A stretch of 64,000 nt of DNA, taken from NCBI RefSeq assembly GCF_023206395.1, contig NZ_CP066150.1, forward strand, positions 1-64,000. Reading direction: 5' to 3'. The notes beneath the pieces are model-generated. The model made no database searches. It had not been told where the DNA came from and saw only the letters and a list, made by a program, of their open reading frames with translations. Below, one piece after another: positions 1-9,264 of this stretch. Source of the stretch: Vibrio sp. ED004 (GTDB taxonomy: Bacteria > Pseudomonadota > Gammaproteobacteria > Enterobacterales > Vibrionaceae). Both the position numbers and the translations under genes were made by a program. The stretch's first letter is position 1; every line of letters starts with the position of its first letter.

Positions 1-1
1 C

Positions 2-1117
2 ACGCCGGGCTTCATCATGTCGATGTTTGCGCTAGGCAAAAACAAACCCGATGCGAGCAAAGAAGATGTTATGGAATCATTGGCGGGTAACCTGTGTCGT
101 TGTACGGGCTACCGCCCAATTGTTGATGCTGCGATGTCGCTTTCAACAGATCAACCTTTGATCGACCAATTCGCTGAGCTTGAACGCAACACCATCAAGA
201 AGCTAGAAGATATTCAAGACACCGAAGCCAACTTACGCCTTGGTCACCTCACCGCTTTTTCCCCGAAAAGCACCGATGAGCTGGCCAAGCTTTTTCAAGC
301 GCATCCGAACGCTAAGCTGGTTGCTGGCGGCACGGATTTAGCATTGGAAGTGACGCAGTTCCATCGCGAGATAGAAACACTTATCAGCGTAAACCTTGTT
401 GAAGACATGAAGGTGTGCGAAGAGACCGACACTGACTTAATCATTGGTGCCAACCTTCCAATCAGTGACTCTTACGCACTACTGAAAAAACACTACCCAG
501 ATTTTGGTGAGCTACTGCACCGCTTTGCTTCCCTGCAAGTACGTAACCAAGGCACCATTGGCGGTAATGTTGCCAATGCTTCACCTATCGGTGACACCCC
601 TCCTCTACTAATTGCCCTTAACGCGAAGATCAAACTTCGTTGCGGTGACGAGTCACGCACCATGCCGATCGAAGATTACTTCATCAGCTACAAAGTGACA
701 GCGCAAAAAGAGAGTGAATTCATTGAACAGATCATCATTCCTAAACCAACTAACGACAGCTTCCGAGCTTACAAACTATCTAAACGTTTAGACGATGACA
801 TCTCTGCGGTGTGTGGTGCGTTCGATATTCAAATTGAAGATGGCAAGGTTTCTTACGCTCGTATTGCCTTTGGTGGTATGGCTGCAACGCCTAAGCGCGC
901 GGCGCGTTGTGAAAACACGTTATTAGGCAAACCGTGGACAGACACTAATATTAAGTTAGCGATGCAGGAACTGTATAACGACTTTGAGCCGCTATCCGAT
1001 TTCCGTGCAAGCCAAGAATACCGTTCATTGTCGGCAGCCAATATGTTGCGTCGCTACTTCATTGAACAGCAGAACAAAAACAACCAAATCGAAACAAGGG
1101 TAACGTCTTATGTCTAA
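2..1117 (+). CDS. xdhA: Xanthine dehydrogenase small subunit (partial, 5' end outside window)
   Basis: This is the iron-sulfur/FAD subunit of the molybdenum xanthine dehydrogenase that oxidises hypoxanthine and xanthine to urate. The frame is open from base 2, where it begins TPGFIMSMFAL, so the N-terminal plant-type ferredoxin domain lies outside the window. The second [2Fe-2S] motif is visible (GNLCRCTGYRPI, encoded near 88-123). The FAD-binding domain follows, with VAGGTDLALEV and TIGGNVANASPIGDTPP. The C-terminal CO-dehydrogenase flavoprotein domain ends in ASQEYRSLSAANMLRRY. The stop overlaps the start of xdhB by 8 bases, which implies translational coupling. The family assignment is secure; only the start is missing. 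Confidence 0.97.
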   Translation, partial: TPGFIMSMFALGKNKPDASKEDVMESLAGNLCRCTGYRPIVDAAMSLSTDQPLIDQFAELERNTIKKLEDIQDTEANLRLGHLTAFSPKSTDELAKLFQAHPNAKLVAGGTDLALEVTQFHREIETLISVNLVEDMKVCEETDTDLIIGANLPISDSYALLKKHYPDFGELLHRFASLQVRNQGTIGGNVANASPIGDTPPLLIALNAKIKLRCGDESRTMPIEDYFISYKVTAQKESEFIEQIIIPKPTNDSFRAYKLSKRLDDDISAVCGAFDIQIEDGKVSYARIAFGGMAATPKRAARCENTLLGKPWTDTNIKLAMQELYNDFEPLSDFRASQEYRSLSAANMLRRYFIEQQNKNNQIETRVTSYV

Positions 1118-3500
1118 TTCGAACAAGCATGCGATGACCCACGAAGAGATGGTTACCATTGCAAAACAAGACCTAAAAACTGGCGTCGGTAAAAGCGTTA
1201 AACACGACAGTGCAGCCAAGCAAGTAACGGGCGAAGCGGTATACATTGATGACCGCCTAGAGTTCCCAAATCAGCTGCACATATACGCACGCCTGAGCAC
1301 TCAAGCACACGCCAACATCACCAAGATAGATTTATCACCGTGTTACGAATTTGAAGGTGTGGCGATTGCCATTCAAGCCAAAGACGTACCGGGTGAACTG
1401 GATATCGGGGCCATCCTACCGGGCGATCCACTGCTTGCAGACGGTAAAGTAGAATACTACGGCCAACCTGTGATTGCGGTAGCAGCTAACGATCTAGAAA
1501 CCGCACGCAAAGCCGCACATGCTGCGATTATTGAATACGAAGAGCTACCTGCCATTCTTGATGTCAAAGAAGCGTTGGCAAAAGAACACTTCGTGACAGA
1601 AAGCCACACTCAACAACGTGGTGATTCGAAAGCCGCATTGGCAAAAGCAAAACACGTAATCTCTGGCGACCTAGAGATCGGCGGCCAAGAACACTTCTAC
1701 CTAGAAACTCAAATCAGTAGCGTAATGCCAACCGAAGATGGTGGCATGATCGTGTACACCTCGACTCAAAACCCGACCGAAGTTCAAAAACTGGTTGCGG
1801 AAGTGATTGGCGTACCGATGCACAAAGTCGTGATTGATATGCGTCGTATGGGTGGTGGTTTCGGTGGTAAAGAGACCCAAGCAGCCTCTCCAGCGTGTAT
1901 GGCTGCGGTTATTGCTCATCTCACAGGCCGACCGACCAAAATGCGCCTGCTGCGTAATGAAGACATGCAGCAAACCGGTAAACGTCATCCATTCTACAAC
2001 CAATACACAGTCGGTTTTGACGACAATGGTGTGATTCAAGGTGCCGACATTACCGTTGCAGGTAACTGTGGCTACTCACCAGACTTATCAAGTTCTATCG
2101 TCGACCGTGCGATGTTCCACTCAGACAACGCTTATTACCTAGGCGATGCAACGGTGGTCGGTCACCGATGCAAAACCAACACAGCATCGAACACCGCATA
2201 CCGTGGCTTTGGTGGCCCGCAAGGCATGATGACCATTGAACATATCATGGATGAGATTGCGCGTTACCTAAAAAAAGATCCTTTGGAAGTACGTAAGGCG
2301 AACTACTACGGCGAAGAAGGCCGTGACGTGACCCATTACTACCAAACCGTTGAAGACAACTTTTTACCTGAGATAACCGAACAGCTTGAACGCAGCAGTG
2401 ACTATCACGCACGTCGTAAAGAAGTCGCTGAGTTCAACAAGCAAAGCCCTATCTTGAAGAAAGGTCTAGCGATCACGCCAGTGAAATTCGGCATCTCGTT
2501 TACTGCGACTTTCTTGAACCAAGCGGGTGCGCTCATCCATATCTACACCGATGGCAGTATTCATTTGAATCACGGTGGTACGGAAATGGGGCAAGGCTTG
2601 AACATCAAAGTGGCACAAATCGTTGCACAGGAGTTCCAAGTCGATGTCGAACGTATCCAGATCACCGCTACAAACACAGACAAAGTTCCGAACACATCAC
2701 CAACCGCAGCCTCATCGGGCGCCGACCTCAACGGTAAGGCCGCGCAAAACGCCGCAATAACCATTAAGCAGCGCCTGATAGACTTCGCTTCTTCGCACTT
2801 CAAAGTGTGGCCTGAGGAGGTGGTGTTTAAGAACGGCATGGTGCAGATCCGCGATGAGATCATGACCTTCAACTCATTTGTTGAACTGGCTTGGTTTAAT
2901 CAAATTTCGCTATCGAGCACTGGCTTCTACCGCACTCCAAAGATCTATTACGATCACGAGAAAGCGCGCGGTCGCCCGTTCTACTACTACGCGTATGGTG
3001 CCTCTTGTTCAGAAGTCATCATCGATACCCTAACCGGCGAGAACAAGATTCTGCGAGTCGATATCCTGCATGACGTGGGCGCTTCATTGAACCCTGCGAT
3101 TGATATCGGACAAGTCGAAGGTGGCTTTGTGCAAGGTGTCGGTTGGTTAACAACGGAGGAGTTGGTTTGGAACCAACAAGGCCGCTTGATGACCAACGGC
3201 CCGGCGAGTTACAAGATTCCTGCGATTGCTGATATGCCGATTGATTTCAGAACGCACCTTTTGGAAAACCGCAGCAACCCAGAAGACACAGTCTTCAACT
3301 CGAAAGCCGTGGGTGAGCCACCTTTCATGTTGGGTATGTCGGTATGGAGCGCACTGAAAGATGCAATAAGCTATGTCGCTGTCGATGGCGCGATTCCTAA
3401 GCTCAACACACCTGCAACGCCAGAACGCGTTCTGATGGCGATACAGGAAGTCACTGAAATGGCTCCGACCTCGGTCGATGCTCAATCAGAAACGGCTTAG
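1110..3500 (+). CDS. xdhB: Xanthine dehydrogenase large (molybdopterin) subunit
   Basis: This is the catalytic subunit carrying the molybdenum cofactor, of 796 residues, the expected size for XdhB of two-subunit bacterial enzymes. Visible motifs are GGGFGGKETQAA (about residue 248), the Arg-containing AYRGFGGPQGM (about 365), GGTEMGQGLNIK (about 490) and SKAVGEPPFMLG (about 733), which holds the catalytic glutamate of the family. It overlaps xdhA and is followed 65 bases later by xdhC, so the three form an operon. The substrate is inferred as hypoxanthine/xanthine from the neighbouring guanine deaminase and urate genes. Confidence 0.97.
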   Translation: MSNSNKHAMTHEEMVTIAKQDLKTGVGKSVKHDSAAKQVTGEAVYIDDRLEFPNQLHIYARLSTQAHANITKIDLSPCYEFEGVAIAIQAKDVPGELDIGAILPGDPLLADGKVEYYGQPVIAVAANDLETARKAAHAAIIEYEELPAILDVKEALAKEHFVTESHTQQRGDSKAALAKAKHVISGDLEIGGQEHFYLETQISSVMPTEDGGMIVYTSTQNPTEVQKLVAEVIGVPMHKVVIDMRRMGGGFGGKETQAASPACMAAVIAHLTGRPTKMRLLRNEDMQQTGKRHPFYNQYTVGFDDNGVIQGADITVAGNCGYSPDLSSSIVDRAMFHSDNAYYLGDATVVGHRCKTNTASNTAYRGFGGPQGMMTIEHIMDEIARYLKKDPLEVRKANYYGEEGRDVTHYYQTVEDNFLPEITEQLERSSDYHARRKEVAEFNKQSPILKKGLAITPVKFGISFTATFLNQAGALIHIYTDGSIHLNHGGTEMGQGLNIKVAQIVAQEFQVDVERIQITATNTDKVPNTSPTAASSGADLNGKAAQNAAITIKQRLIDFASSHFKVWPEEVVFKNGMVQIRDEIMTFNSFVELAWFNQISLSSTGFYRTPKIYYDHEKARGRPFYYYAYGASCSEVIIDTLTGENKILRVDILHDVGASLNPAIDIGQVEGGFVQGVGWLTTEELVWNQQGRLMTNGPASYKIPAIADMPIDFRTHLLENRSNPEDTVFNSKAVGEPPFMLGMSVWSALKDAISYVAVDGAIPKLNTPATPERVLMAIQEVTEMAPTSVDAQSETA

Positions 3501-3565
3501 GGCTGATAGGTATCTAAGACACCAATAAACAGCTAGGGAAGCACAGAAGGGATTTAGGAGGGCAT

Positions 3566-4447
3566 ATGTTTAAGGATAATTGGATTCACGAACTGGCAAA
3601 ACTGGAAGAGAACTACGAACCATGTGTGATGGTGACAGTACTTGAAGACAGAGGCTCAGTGCCGCGTGATGCGGGTACCAAGATGCTTGTCACTCGTGAC
3701 CGAATCATCGCTACGATTGGTGGTGGTCACCTTGAACATGTGGCCACTAAAATGGCTCGCGAGATGCTGATTGCCAGTGAGAAATCACTCAAAGTGGAAC
3801 GCTTTAACCTAGGTGCTCGTTTGGGCCAATGTTGTGGTGGAATGGCAACATTGAGCTTTGAACCGATTGGCACTCAGCAGAATCACCTTGTGCTGTTTGG
3901 CGCTGGCCATGTTGCCAAAGCGCTACTGCACATTGTCGCAACCCTACCCTTCCGTGTTACCTGGATTGATGAACGCGAAGAAGTGTTTCCTGAAACACTG
4001 CCACACGGTGTGAAAAAGCTTGTATCGGACGACCCTGTAGGCGAAGTAAAACACATGCCACCGAACAGCTATTACCTTGTGATGACCCACAACCACCAGC
4101 TCGATTTCGATTTAACCAAAGCGATCATCGACCGTGAAGACAGCCGTTACTTCGGCATGATCGGCTCGCTGACCAAACGTAAGAAGTTCGACTTCCGCTT
4201 AGAGCAACGTGGCTACAGCCAAGAACAAATCGAAACCATGATTTGCCCGATTGGCATTAGCGCCGTGAATGGCAAACATCCGGCTGAAATTGCGGTATCG
4301 GTTGCGGGTGAACTGATCGCACACTATCAAGGCCAAGCGCTTGAACAAAAGCGCCCAACCAAACAATATCGAAATCAGGATTTGACCGATCAACACAGTC
4401 AACCAAGCGATGTAGGCGAACCACCATTGGAAGAGAAGATCGCCTAA
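3566..4447 (+). CDS. xdhC: Xanthine dehydrogenase accessory protein XdhC
   Basis: XdhC proteins bind molybdenum cofactor, promote its sulfuration and insert it into XdhB. The 293-residue protein shows the N-terminal XdhC/CoxI domain with the paired cysteines QCCGGMATL (about residues 90-98). The Rossmann-like second domain starts LVLFGAGHVAKAL (about 111). A strong GGAGG precedes the ATG by five bases. The last 35 residues are polar and look unstructured. It sits between xdhB and guaD, as expected for a maturation factor. Confidence 0.95.
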   Translation: MFKDNWIHELAKLEENYEPCVMVTVLEDRGSVPRDAGTKMLVTRDRIIATIGGGHLEHVATKMAREMLIASEKSLKVERFNLGARLGQCCGGMATLSFEPIGTQQNHLVLFGAGHVAKALLHIVATLPFRVTWIDEREEVFPETLPHGVKKLVSDDPVGEVKHMPPNSYYLVMTHNHQLDFDLTKAIIDREDSRYFGMIGSLTKRKKFDFRLEQRGYSQEQIETMICPIGISAVNGKHPAEIAVSVAGELIAHYQGQALEQKRPTKQYRNQDLTDQHSQPSDVGEPPLEEKIA

Positions 4448-4506
4448 CACAAGTCGCAAAGCTTCAGTGGCCATTAAGTCGCTGAAGTCATTAAAAGGAA
4501 GTAAAC

Positions 4507-5841
4507 ATGACAACGCAACGCAAAGCTTATCGCGCCAGTATTTTACACAGCGTCGCCGACCCAAAAGACGTCGGTATCGATGAGTCTTACGACTATTTTG
4601 AAGACGGTGTTTTAGTGGTAGAGAACGGCCACATCGTCGACTTAGGCCATGCCGATGAAGTATTGGCTCGCCAACCTAAAACACTCGAAGTAAAAGAATA
4701 CAAAGACAAGCTGATCACCTCTGGCTTTATTGATACGCACATCCACTACCCTCAAACAGGCATGATCGCGTCTTACGGTGAGCAGCTACTAGATTGGTTA
4801 GAGAACTACACCTTCCCAGAGGAAAAACGCTTCAAAAACCCAGTCTACGCACACAAAGTGGCGAAGCTATTCCTAGACGAACTAGCAAGCAACGGCACCA
4901 CCACAGCACTCGTGTTCGGTACCGTACACAAAGAGTCGGTTAACGTTTTCTTTGAAGAAGCTGAGAAACGCAACCTACGTATGATTGCAGGTAAGGTACT
5001 AATGGATCGCAACGCGCCTGATTACCTCACCGACACGCCAGAATCTGGCTATGCTGACTCTAAGGAACTGATTGAAAAATGGCACAACCGCAGCCGTTTA
5101 CTTTACGCGGTGACACCTCGTTTTGCGCCAACAAGTACACCAGAGCAATTGGCTACCGTTGGTAAACTTCTTGAAGAATACCCTGACGTATACATGCACA
5201 CGCACCTTTCTGAAAACGAGAAAGAGATTGAATGGGTAAAAGAACTGTTCCCAGAGCGTGACAGCTATTTAGATGTTTATGACCACTATGGTTTGCTGCA
5301 CAAACGTTCGGTATTTGCCCATGGTATTCACTTGTCTGACTGCGAATGTAAACGCCTAGCGGATACCGAATCTGCTATCGCTTTCTGTCCGACCTCTAAC
5401 CTGTTCTTAGGCTCAGGTTTATTCCGATTACCCGAAATGGAAGAGCACGGCATTCGTGTTGGTATGGGTACTGATGTAGGCGCAGGCACTAGCTTCTCAA
5501 TCCTGCAAACCATGAGCGAAGCCTACAAGATCATGCAGCTTCAACATAAGAAGCTGCACCCAGCCAAATCGCTGTTCTTGGCAACATTAGGTGGCGCACG
5601 CTCCCTGCATTTAGAAGACAAGATCGGTAACTTAGAAGTCGGTAAAGAAGCCGATTTCGTGGTACTCGACTTACACGCCACACAATTGATGCGCTTTAGA
5701 ATGGAACAAGCGACCAAGCTTGAAGAAAAGCTATTTGTATTGATGAGCTTAGGTGACGACAGAACCGTCAGCGAGACTTACATCTACGGTGAGAAAGCCT
5801 ACGATGTGAATTTCAAAGATTACCAAAAGCTCGTTAGCTAG
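4507..5841 (+). CDS. guaD: Guanine deaminase
   Basis: A zinc amidohydrolase converting guanine to xanthine plus ammonia, feeding XdhAB. The length of 444 residues fits bacterial GuaD. Metal and active-site motifs are DTHIHYPQ (about residue 77), HTHLSENEKEIEW (about 236), FAHGIHLS (about 272) and GMGTDVGAGTS (about 320). AAGGAAG precedes the ATG. It is the last gene of the xdhABC-guaD unit, and a rho-independent terminator follows within about 110 bases. Confidence 0.96.
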   Translation: MTTQRKAYRASILHSVADPKDVGIDESYDYFEDGVLVVENGHIVDLGHADEVLARQPKTLEVKEYKDKLITSGFIDTHIHYPQTGMIASYGEQLLDWLENYTFPEEKRFKNPVYAHKVAKLFLDELASNGTTTALVFGTVHKESVNVFFEEAEKRNLRMIAGKVLMDRNAPDYLTDTPESGYADSKELIEKWHNRSRLLYAVTPRFAPTSTPEQLATVGKLLEEYPDVYMHTHLSENEKEIEWVKELFPERDSYLDVYDHYGLLHKRSVFAHGIHLSDCECKRLADTESAIAFCPTSNLFLGSGLFRLPEMEEHGIRVGMGTDVGAGTSFSILQTMSEAYKIMQLQHKKLHPAKSLFLATLGGARSLHLEDKIGNLEVGKEADFVVLDLHATQLMRFRMEQATKLEEKLFVLMSLGDDRTVSETYIYGEKAYDVNFKDYQKLVS

Positions 5842-5918
5842 ACTTAAAACCGAGTAACAATCGCTAGACAGCGACAGCCGTCGTTAATTAAAAATCCGTC
5901 CAGATTTATCTAGCCTTT

Positions 5919-5952
5919 AAAGACCAGTTGCTGATGCCACTGGTCTTTTTTG
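5919..5952 (+). terminator. Terminator after guaD
   Basis: A 10-bp stem AAAGACCAGT/ACTGGTCTTT encloses a 10-base loop and runs directly into TTT, a typical rho-independent terminator ending the xdhABC-guaD transcript. Confidence 0.9.
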
Positions 5953-6128
5953 TGCTTCATTCAAAGAAATATAAATTAACCGTTCACAAACAACGATCTT
6001 CGGTGACGCCAAGTCATTATATTGATAGGTTAATGTTTATACATATCGACTTCATACTTCACTTTAGCGTCTCTCTAAAACATTCGTTTCTCAGCTAAAT
6101 GGAAGCACTCAATCTAGAAAGGAATTCT

Positions 6129-7010
6129 ATGTTCGAACAGGTCGTCAGCATTCTGTTTCCCGTTTTTGCTTTAGCCAGTGCTGGCTTTGCGGTCGGCCGT
6201 TGGCTCAAACCCGATTTCAAACCGATCAATCGCATCAACATGGATGTCTGTATTCCTGCTTTGGTGTTTGCATCGCTGACCACCATGCCCCTCGACACCG
6301 AGCAACTGCCACTTATCTCTGCGTCTTTGGTTGCGGTGTTAGTGCCCGCATTGTTGATGATTCCAATCTGTAAGCTTTTTAAGCTCAACTTCAAAGCTTG
6401 GGCTCCTCCACACATGTTCCGCAACAGTGGCAACCTGGCTATTCCCCTGTTCACGTATACCTTTGGCGAAAGCGCATTAGCCCCTGCGGTATTACTGTTT
6501 GTGGTATCGGCGTGTGTGCACATTAGTGTCGGTTTGGCGTTACTAAGCGAAGGTAACCCGATCAAGCAGATCCTCAAGATGCCGATATTCTTAGCCGCCG
6601 CATTAGCAATGGCGTTGAACCTATCTGGCATTGCGGTGTGGAATCCAATCTACGAAGCCACTTCACTGCTTGGGCAAGCAGCCGTGCCTATCATGCTGCT
6701 ATCGCTGGGATCGCAAATGGTCAACTTGAGGCTGAGTGGATTAAAAGTCGGCTTGTTGTGCACCGTTCAATCCCTGTTTACTGGCGCCATCGCCTTTACC
6801 ATCATCTATTTATTTATCCCGCTACCTACGCTGCACCTACAAATGATGGTGCTGTTCACCATGCTGCCACCCGCCGTAATGAACTACCTGTTCGCAGAAC
6901 GCTTCAATGTAGAGCCACCCAAGGTCGCGTCCATGGTGTTGTTCGGCAACTTCCTGAGCGTGGTTACCTTGCCTATCTTATTGTCATTCGCGCTGTCTTT
7001 GTCGTCTTGA
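6129..7010 (+). CDS. AEC-family (auxin efflux carrier type) inner-membrane transporter
   Basis: This hydrophobic protein of about 293 residues has roughly ten membrane segments and the divided architecture of the AEC/BASS-like carriers. The signature is MDVCIPALVFASL near the N-terminus and NSGNLAIPL before the second half. Bacterial members move small organic acids such as malonate or malate, but nothing here fixes the substrate. I place the start at 6129 because AAGGA lies six bases upstream; an in-frame ATG at 6099 lacks a ribosome site. It has its own promoter region after the guaD terminator and ends at a shared bidirectional terminator. A role with purine products such as glyoxylate or allantoate would be speculation. 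Confidence 0.85.
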   Translation: MFEQVVSILFPVFALASAGFAVGRWLKPDFKPINRINMDVCIPALVFASLTTMPLDTEQLPLISASLVAVLVPALLMIPICKLFKLNFKAWAPPHMFRNSGNLAIPLFTYTFGESALAPAVLLFVVSACVHISVGLALLSEGNPIKQILKMPIFLAAALAMALNLSGIAVWNPIYEATSLLGQAAVPIMLLSLGSQMVNLRLSGLKVGLLCTVQSLFTGAIAFTIIYLFIPLPTLHLQMMVLFTMLPPAVMNYLFAERFNVEPPKVASMVLFGNFLSVVTLPILLSFALSLSS

Positions 7011-7060
7011 AGAACCACGAACGTTCAGGTTTACGACTTTTAAAACTTAGCCAATCAATA

Positions 7061-7099
7061 AAAAGGGAGCGCAACTTAGCAGAGTTGACGCTCCCTTTT
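7061..7099. terminator. Bidirectional terminator between convergent genes
   Basis: Near-perfect stem AAAAGGGAGCG/CGCTCCCTTTT, extended inside by CAACT/AGTTG. It is A-rich on one side and T-rich on the other, so it can end both the AEC gene and the convergent minus-strand gene. Confidence 0.9.
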
Positions 7100-7121
7100 C
7101 AGACTATATTTTCTATTTATC

Positions 7122-7502
7122 TCAAGCTGTGTTTCTCTCAGCAAGCACTTCCTTGAAAGCAAACATGCCATTAAGTGCCGAAGGGAACCCCGCATAGACC
7201 GACATCTGCAATATCACTTCTTTGATCTCTTCTTCGCTGCAACCGACATTAAGCGCTGCATTTAAATGCACCTTAAGCTGAGGCGCACAATTGCCAAGTG
7301 CAGTGAGAGCTGCCACGGTCGCAATCTCTCGCGATTTTAAATCCAAACCGGGGCGTGAATAGATGTCACCGAAGGGATATTCGATAGTATATTTGGCAAG
7401 ATCAGGGCAGATATCTTTCAGGCTTTCAATAACCTGTTGCCCTGCTTCTCCGTCGATATGATTCAGTCTTTCTAAGCCAGTTTCAAAACGTGATTGATTC
7501 AT
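7122..7502 (-). CDS. Carboxymuconolactone decarboxylase (CMD/AhpD-like) family protein
   Basis: A small 126-residue alpha-helical protein of the CMD family. It matches the core pattern with LKSREIATVAALTALGN (about residues 55-71), then LKVHLNAALNVGCSEEEIKEVI and a hydrophobic ending. It has only one central cysteine (GNCAPQ), not the CxxC of AhpD, and one later Cys in NVGCSEE, so a thioredox role is doubtful. Relatives act as gamma-carboxymuconolactone decarboxylases or as uncharacterised stress proteins. It lies directly downstream of a MerR regulator and is transcribed from a MerR-type promoter whose -35 overlaps the regulator's stop codon. Confidence 0.85.
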   Translation of the reverse strand: MNQSRFETGLERLNHIDGEAGQQVIESLKDICPDLAKYTIEYPFGDIYSRPGLDLKSREIATVAALTALGNCAPQLKVHLNAALNVGCSEEEIKEVILQMSVYAGFPSALNGMFAFKEVLAERNTA

Positions 7503-7507
7503 GGAAA

Positions 7508-7536
7508 TGTTCCTGTTTTTTGGGGTTACAGGAACA
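7508..7536 (-). promoter_or_regulatory. 5' leader hairpin covering the ribosome site of the CMD gene
   Basis: TGTTCCTGT (7508-7516) pairs with ACAGGAACA (7528-7536), a perfect 9-bp stem. On the mRNA the 3' arm holds ACAGGAACA, the Shine-Dalgarno of the CMD gene, and the 5' arm begins at the expected transcript start just below the -10. The hairpin could sequester the ribosome site. That function is inferred. Confidence 0.5.
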
Positions 7537-7566
7537 CCTTACAAGTTAGAGTCAACTCTAAGTCAA
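7536..7566 (-). promoter_or_regulatory. MerR-type promoter/operator with 19-bp spacer
   Basis: On the minus strand the -35 is TTGACT (7566-7561) and the -10 is TAAGGT (7541-7536), separated by 19 bases. The spacer region carries the dyad TTAGAGT-TG-ACTCTAA (7561-7546). Long spacers with a central dyad are the hallmark of promoters activated by MerR proteins through DNA distortion. The promoter points at the CMD gene, and the -35 includes the stop codon of the merR gene. Confidence 0.75.
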
Positions 7567-7919
7567 CGGACTTTTCCATCTCGATACAAACTAATTTTTT
7601 GCTCTAGCGCAGCCAGATGCTTTTGCTGTTCTTCAATATGGGAACGCAAATTCTGTTGATGCTGTTCAAGTAACATTTGGCGTTGTGAGGCCGATTCTGG
7701 CCCTAACTCCCTCAGCTTTGCGTATTCTAGAATTTCATCCAGTGGCATTGCGGTGTCTTTAAGGCGCTTCACAAACTCAATCCAAGTAACGTCCTTCGAT
7801 GTATACACTCGATGTCCGCTGCTGTTTCGTTGAATATTTTTCAGCAAACCTATTTTTTCATAGTAGCGAAGCGTATGGGCAGACAAATCCACCAACCGAG
7901 AAAACTCACTCACATTCAT
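7563..7919 (-). CDS. MerR-family transcriptional regulator
   Basis: A 118-residue regulator with the winged-helix domain at the N-terminus (MNVSEFSRLVDLSAHTLRYY, then EKIGLL and GHRVYTSKDV). A long dimerisation coiled coil follows (about residues 75-112), ending ALEQKISLYRDGK. There are no metal-binding cysteines in the C-terminal part, so it probably senses an organic or redox signal rather than a metal. AGGTG precedes the ATG. It lies 60 bases upstream of the CMD gene, whose promoter has the expected dyad, so that gene is its likely target. Confidence 0.9.
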   Translation of the reverse strand: MNVSEFSRLVDLSAHTLRYYEKIGLLKNIQRNSSGHRVYTSKDVTWIEFVKRLKDTAMPLDEILEYAKLRELGPESASQRQMLLEQHQQNLRSHIEEQQKHLAALEQKISLYRDGKVR

Positions 7920-7955
7920 TACTTCACCTTTCTATATAATTACTGAGAAACCAAA

Positions 7956-8609
7956 CTACGTGCATTTATCTAATTTGAGCTCTGCGGTCACTTTCGTCAA
8001 ACGCAGCGCAATTGCGAAGCAGACTAAGTAAGGACTCACATACCAGAAGATGCTTTCTAGTGGCTGCTTCACCTGCGCTTCTCTGGTTTTAATGTATTGG
8101 TTCTTTTGCTTTTCATACTGACTTAGCATGCCGCTCACCCACACGGCGTCGCTTTCCACCAGCGACACGCTAGGCGCAGGAACCGTGAAATCAGCGGCGT
8201 TGGGCAACAGAGTGAAATCGACATCTTTGAATGTGATAGCTGTATTCAAATACCACAAACACGCTTCATGGTGCTGTCCATTAGCGTCTAAAAATGGCTG
8301 GCCTGTGCAGATGTCGCTTCTTAATTTATCCAAAGAGAACTGCTGAATCGACTCTAAAATAGTGACCGCTCTGGTTTGTTCAGTCTCAACCCAATCAGCG
8401 GCTACCGATGCCCGAATTTCAGACACCGCACCTAGCATGCCGATACCCGCGAGCAGCGGCCACAAGTAGTCCATCAATTTCCATTTACGTCGGCTCAAGT
8501 TGAAGCCACACCAAATTGGAATATGTAAGAGGAGCGTTAGCCCAAGGGATAGCAAAACGAAATTCAAGGAGCTAGAGAGCATGAGTTCGCTATCGAAGAA
8601 GTGCTTCAT
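7956..8609 (-). CDS. Membrane protein of unknown function
   Basis: 217 residues, not recognised. Hydrophobic segments lie at about residues 12-34, 47-65 and 188-205. A polar, probably periplasmic region (about 70-185) contains three cysteines (SDICTGQPF, EACLWYL). A polar, helical ESDAVWVSGMLSQYEKQKNQ stretch precedes the last membrane segment. No clear ribosome site is visible at the ATG. It is transcribed in the same direction as merR with a 36-base gap, so co-transcription is possible. The gene has ordinary codon use and intact reading, so it is probably real. Confidence 0.65.
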   Translation of the reverse strand: MKHFFDSELMLSSSLNFVLLSLGLTLLLHIPIWCGFNLSRRKWKLMDYLWPLLAGIGMLGAVSEIRASVAADWVETEQTRAVTILESIQQFSLDKLRSDICTGQPFLDANGQHHEACLWYLNTAITFKDVDFTLLPNAADFTVPAPSVSLVESDAVWVSGMLSQYEKQKNQYIKTREAQVKQPLESIFWYVSPYLVCFAIALRLTKVTAELKLDKCT

Positions 8610-8684
8610 AATGAGTTACTTGCCTGTATGACAAAGAGTAATTTGATACTAGGTTCGATATTAGAAAAGAGTGTAAGAGGAAAG

Positions 8685-8722
8685 TAAAAACAGCACCAAG
8701 AATTGGCGCTGGCGCTGTTTAT
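8685..8722 (-). terminator. Terminator after the RDD gene
   Basis: On the minus strand AACAGCGCCA and TGGTGCTGTT form a stem that runs into TTTTT, 40 bases after the RDD-family stop codon. Confidence 0.7.
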
Positions 8723-8760
8723 TTGAGCATGTAATTACCGAGACAAAGCTTACTTTGGAA

Positions 8761-9264
8761 TTATTCGATAGTACTGAAATCTAGATTTCTAGGTACCGCC
8801 ACACTAACCACCTGAGTGCCTGCGATTAAATCATGCAAGCAGCGTCTATTTTTTCGGAAAACAAACAGGTAATTAAGAATCGATATAAACTGACCAATAA
8901 CAGGAATATAAACAAAGATGCTCATAGGTAAGATTCGTTTGATCACTATGTTGAACAGTCCTATTTGCTTACCGTCCATATCAACAATCGCAATTTCCAT
9001 TACATTTTTTCCGATCGTTTGTCCCTTTTTTTGTAGTAAGTAGCCATGACACAAGAGGAACACCACCCAGCCATAAATAAACATCATTATTTGTTCGTGT
9101 AGTTCAACGGCCCCATTAGAAACGGCTCGATCGAACAAATTGGTATATAAAGCAACAGGAATCATAGCAGCCGCATAAATGAGGCCATCGATAACAAACG
9201 CCCAAAAGCGAGACCATCGAGATGCGAGCACAATTTCGGGTGTATTTTCTACTACTTCAGACAT
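8761..9264 (-). CDS. RDD-family membrane protein
   Basis: 167 residues. The start is placed at 9264 because AGGAAAGG sits just upstream; the frame remains open 192 bases further 5' but that extension is poor. The N-terminus ASRWSRFWAFVIDGLIY carries the Arg and Asp of the RDD domain. It is followed by three to four membrane segments and QTIGKNVMEIAIVD, the usual second half with GQTIGK. The C-terminal RCLHDLIAGTQVV is the conserved RDD ending. Some RDD proteins act in Na+/H+ exchange, but most have no known role. It appears monocistronic. Confidence 0.85.
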   Translation of the reverse strand: MSEVVENTPEIVLASRWSRFWAFVIDGLIYAAAMIPVALYTNLFDRAVSNGAVELHEQIMMFIYGWVVFLLCHGYLLQKKGQTIGKNVMEIAIVDMDGKQIGLFNIVIKRILPMSIFVYIPVIGQFISILNYLFVFRKNRRCLHDLIAGTQVVSVAVPRNLDFSTIE

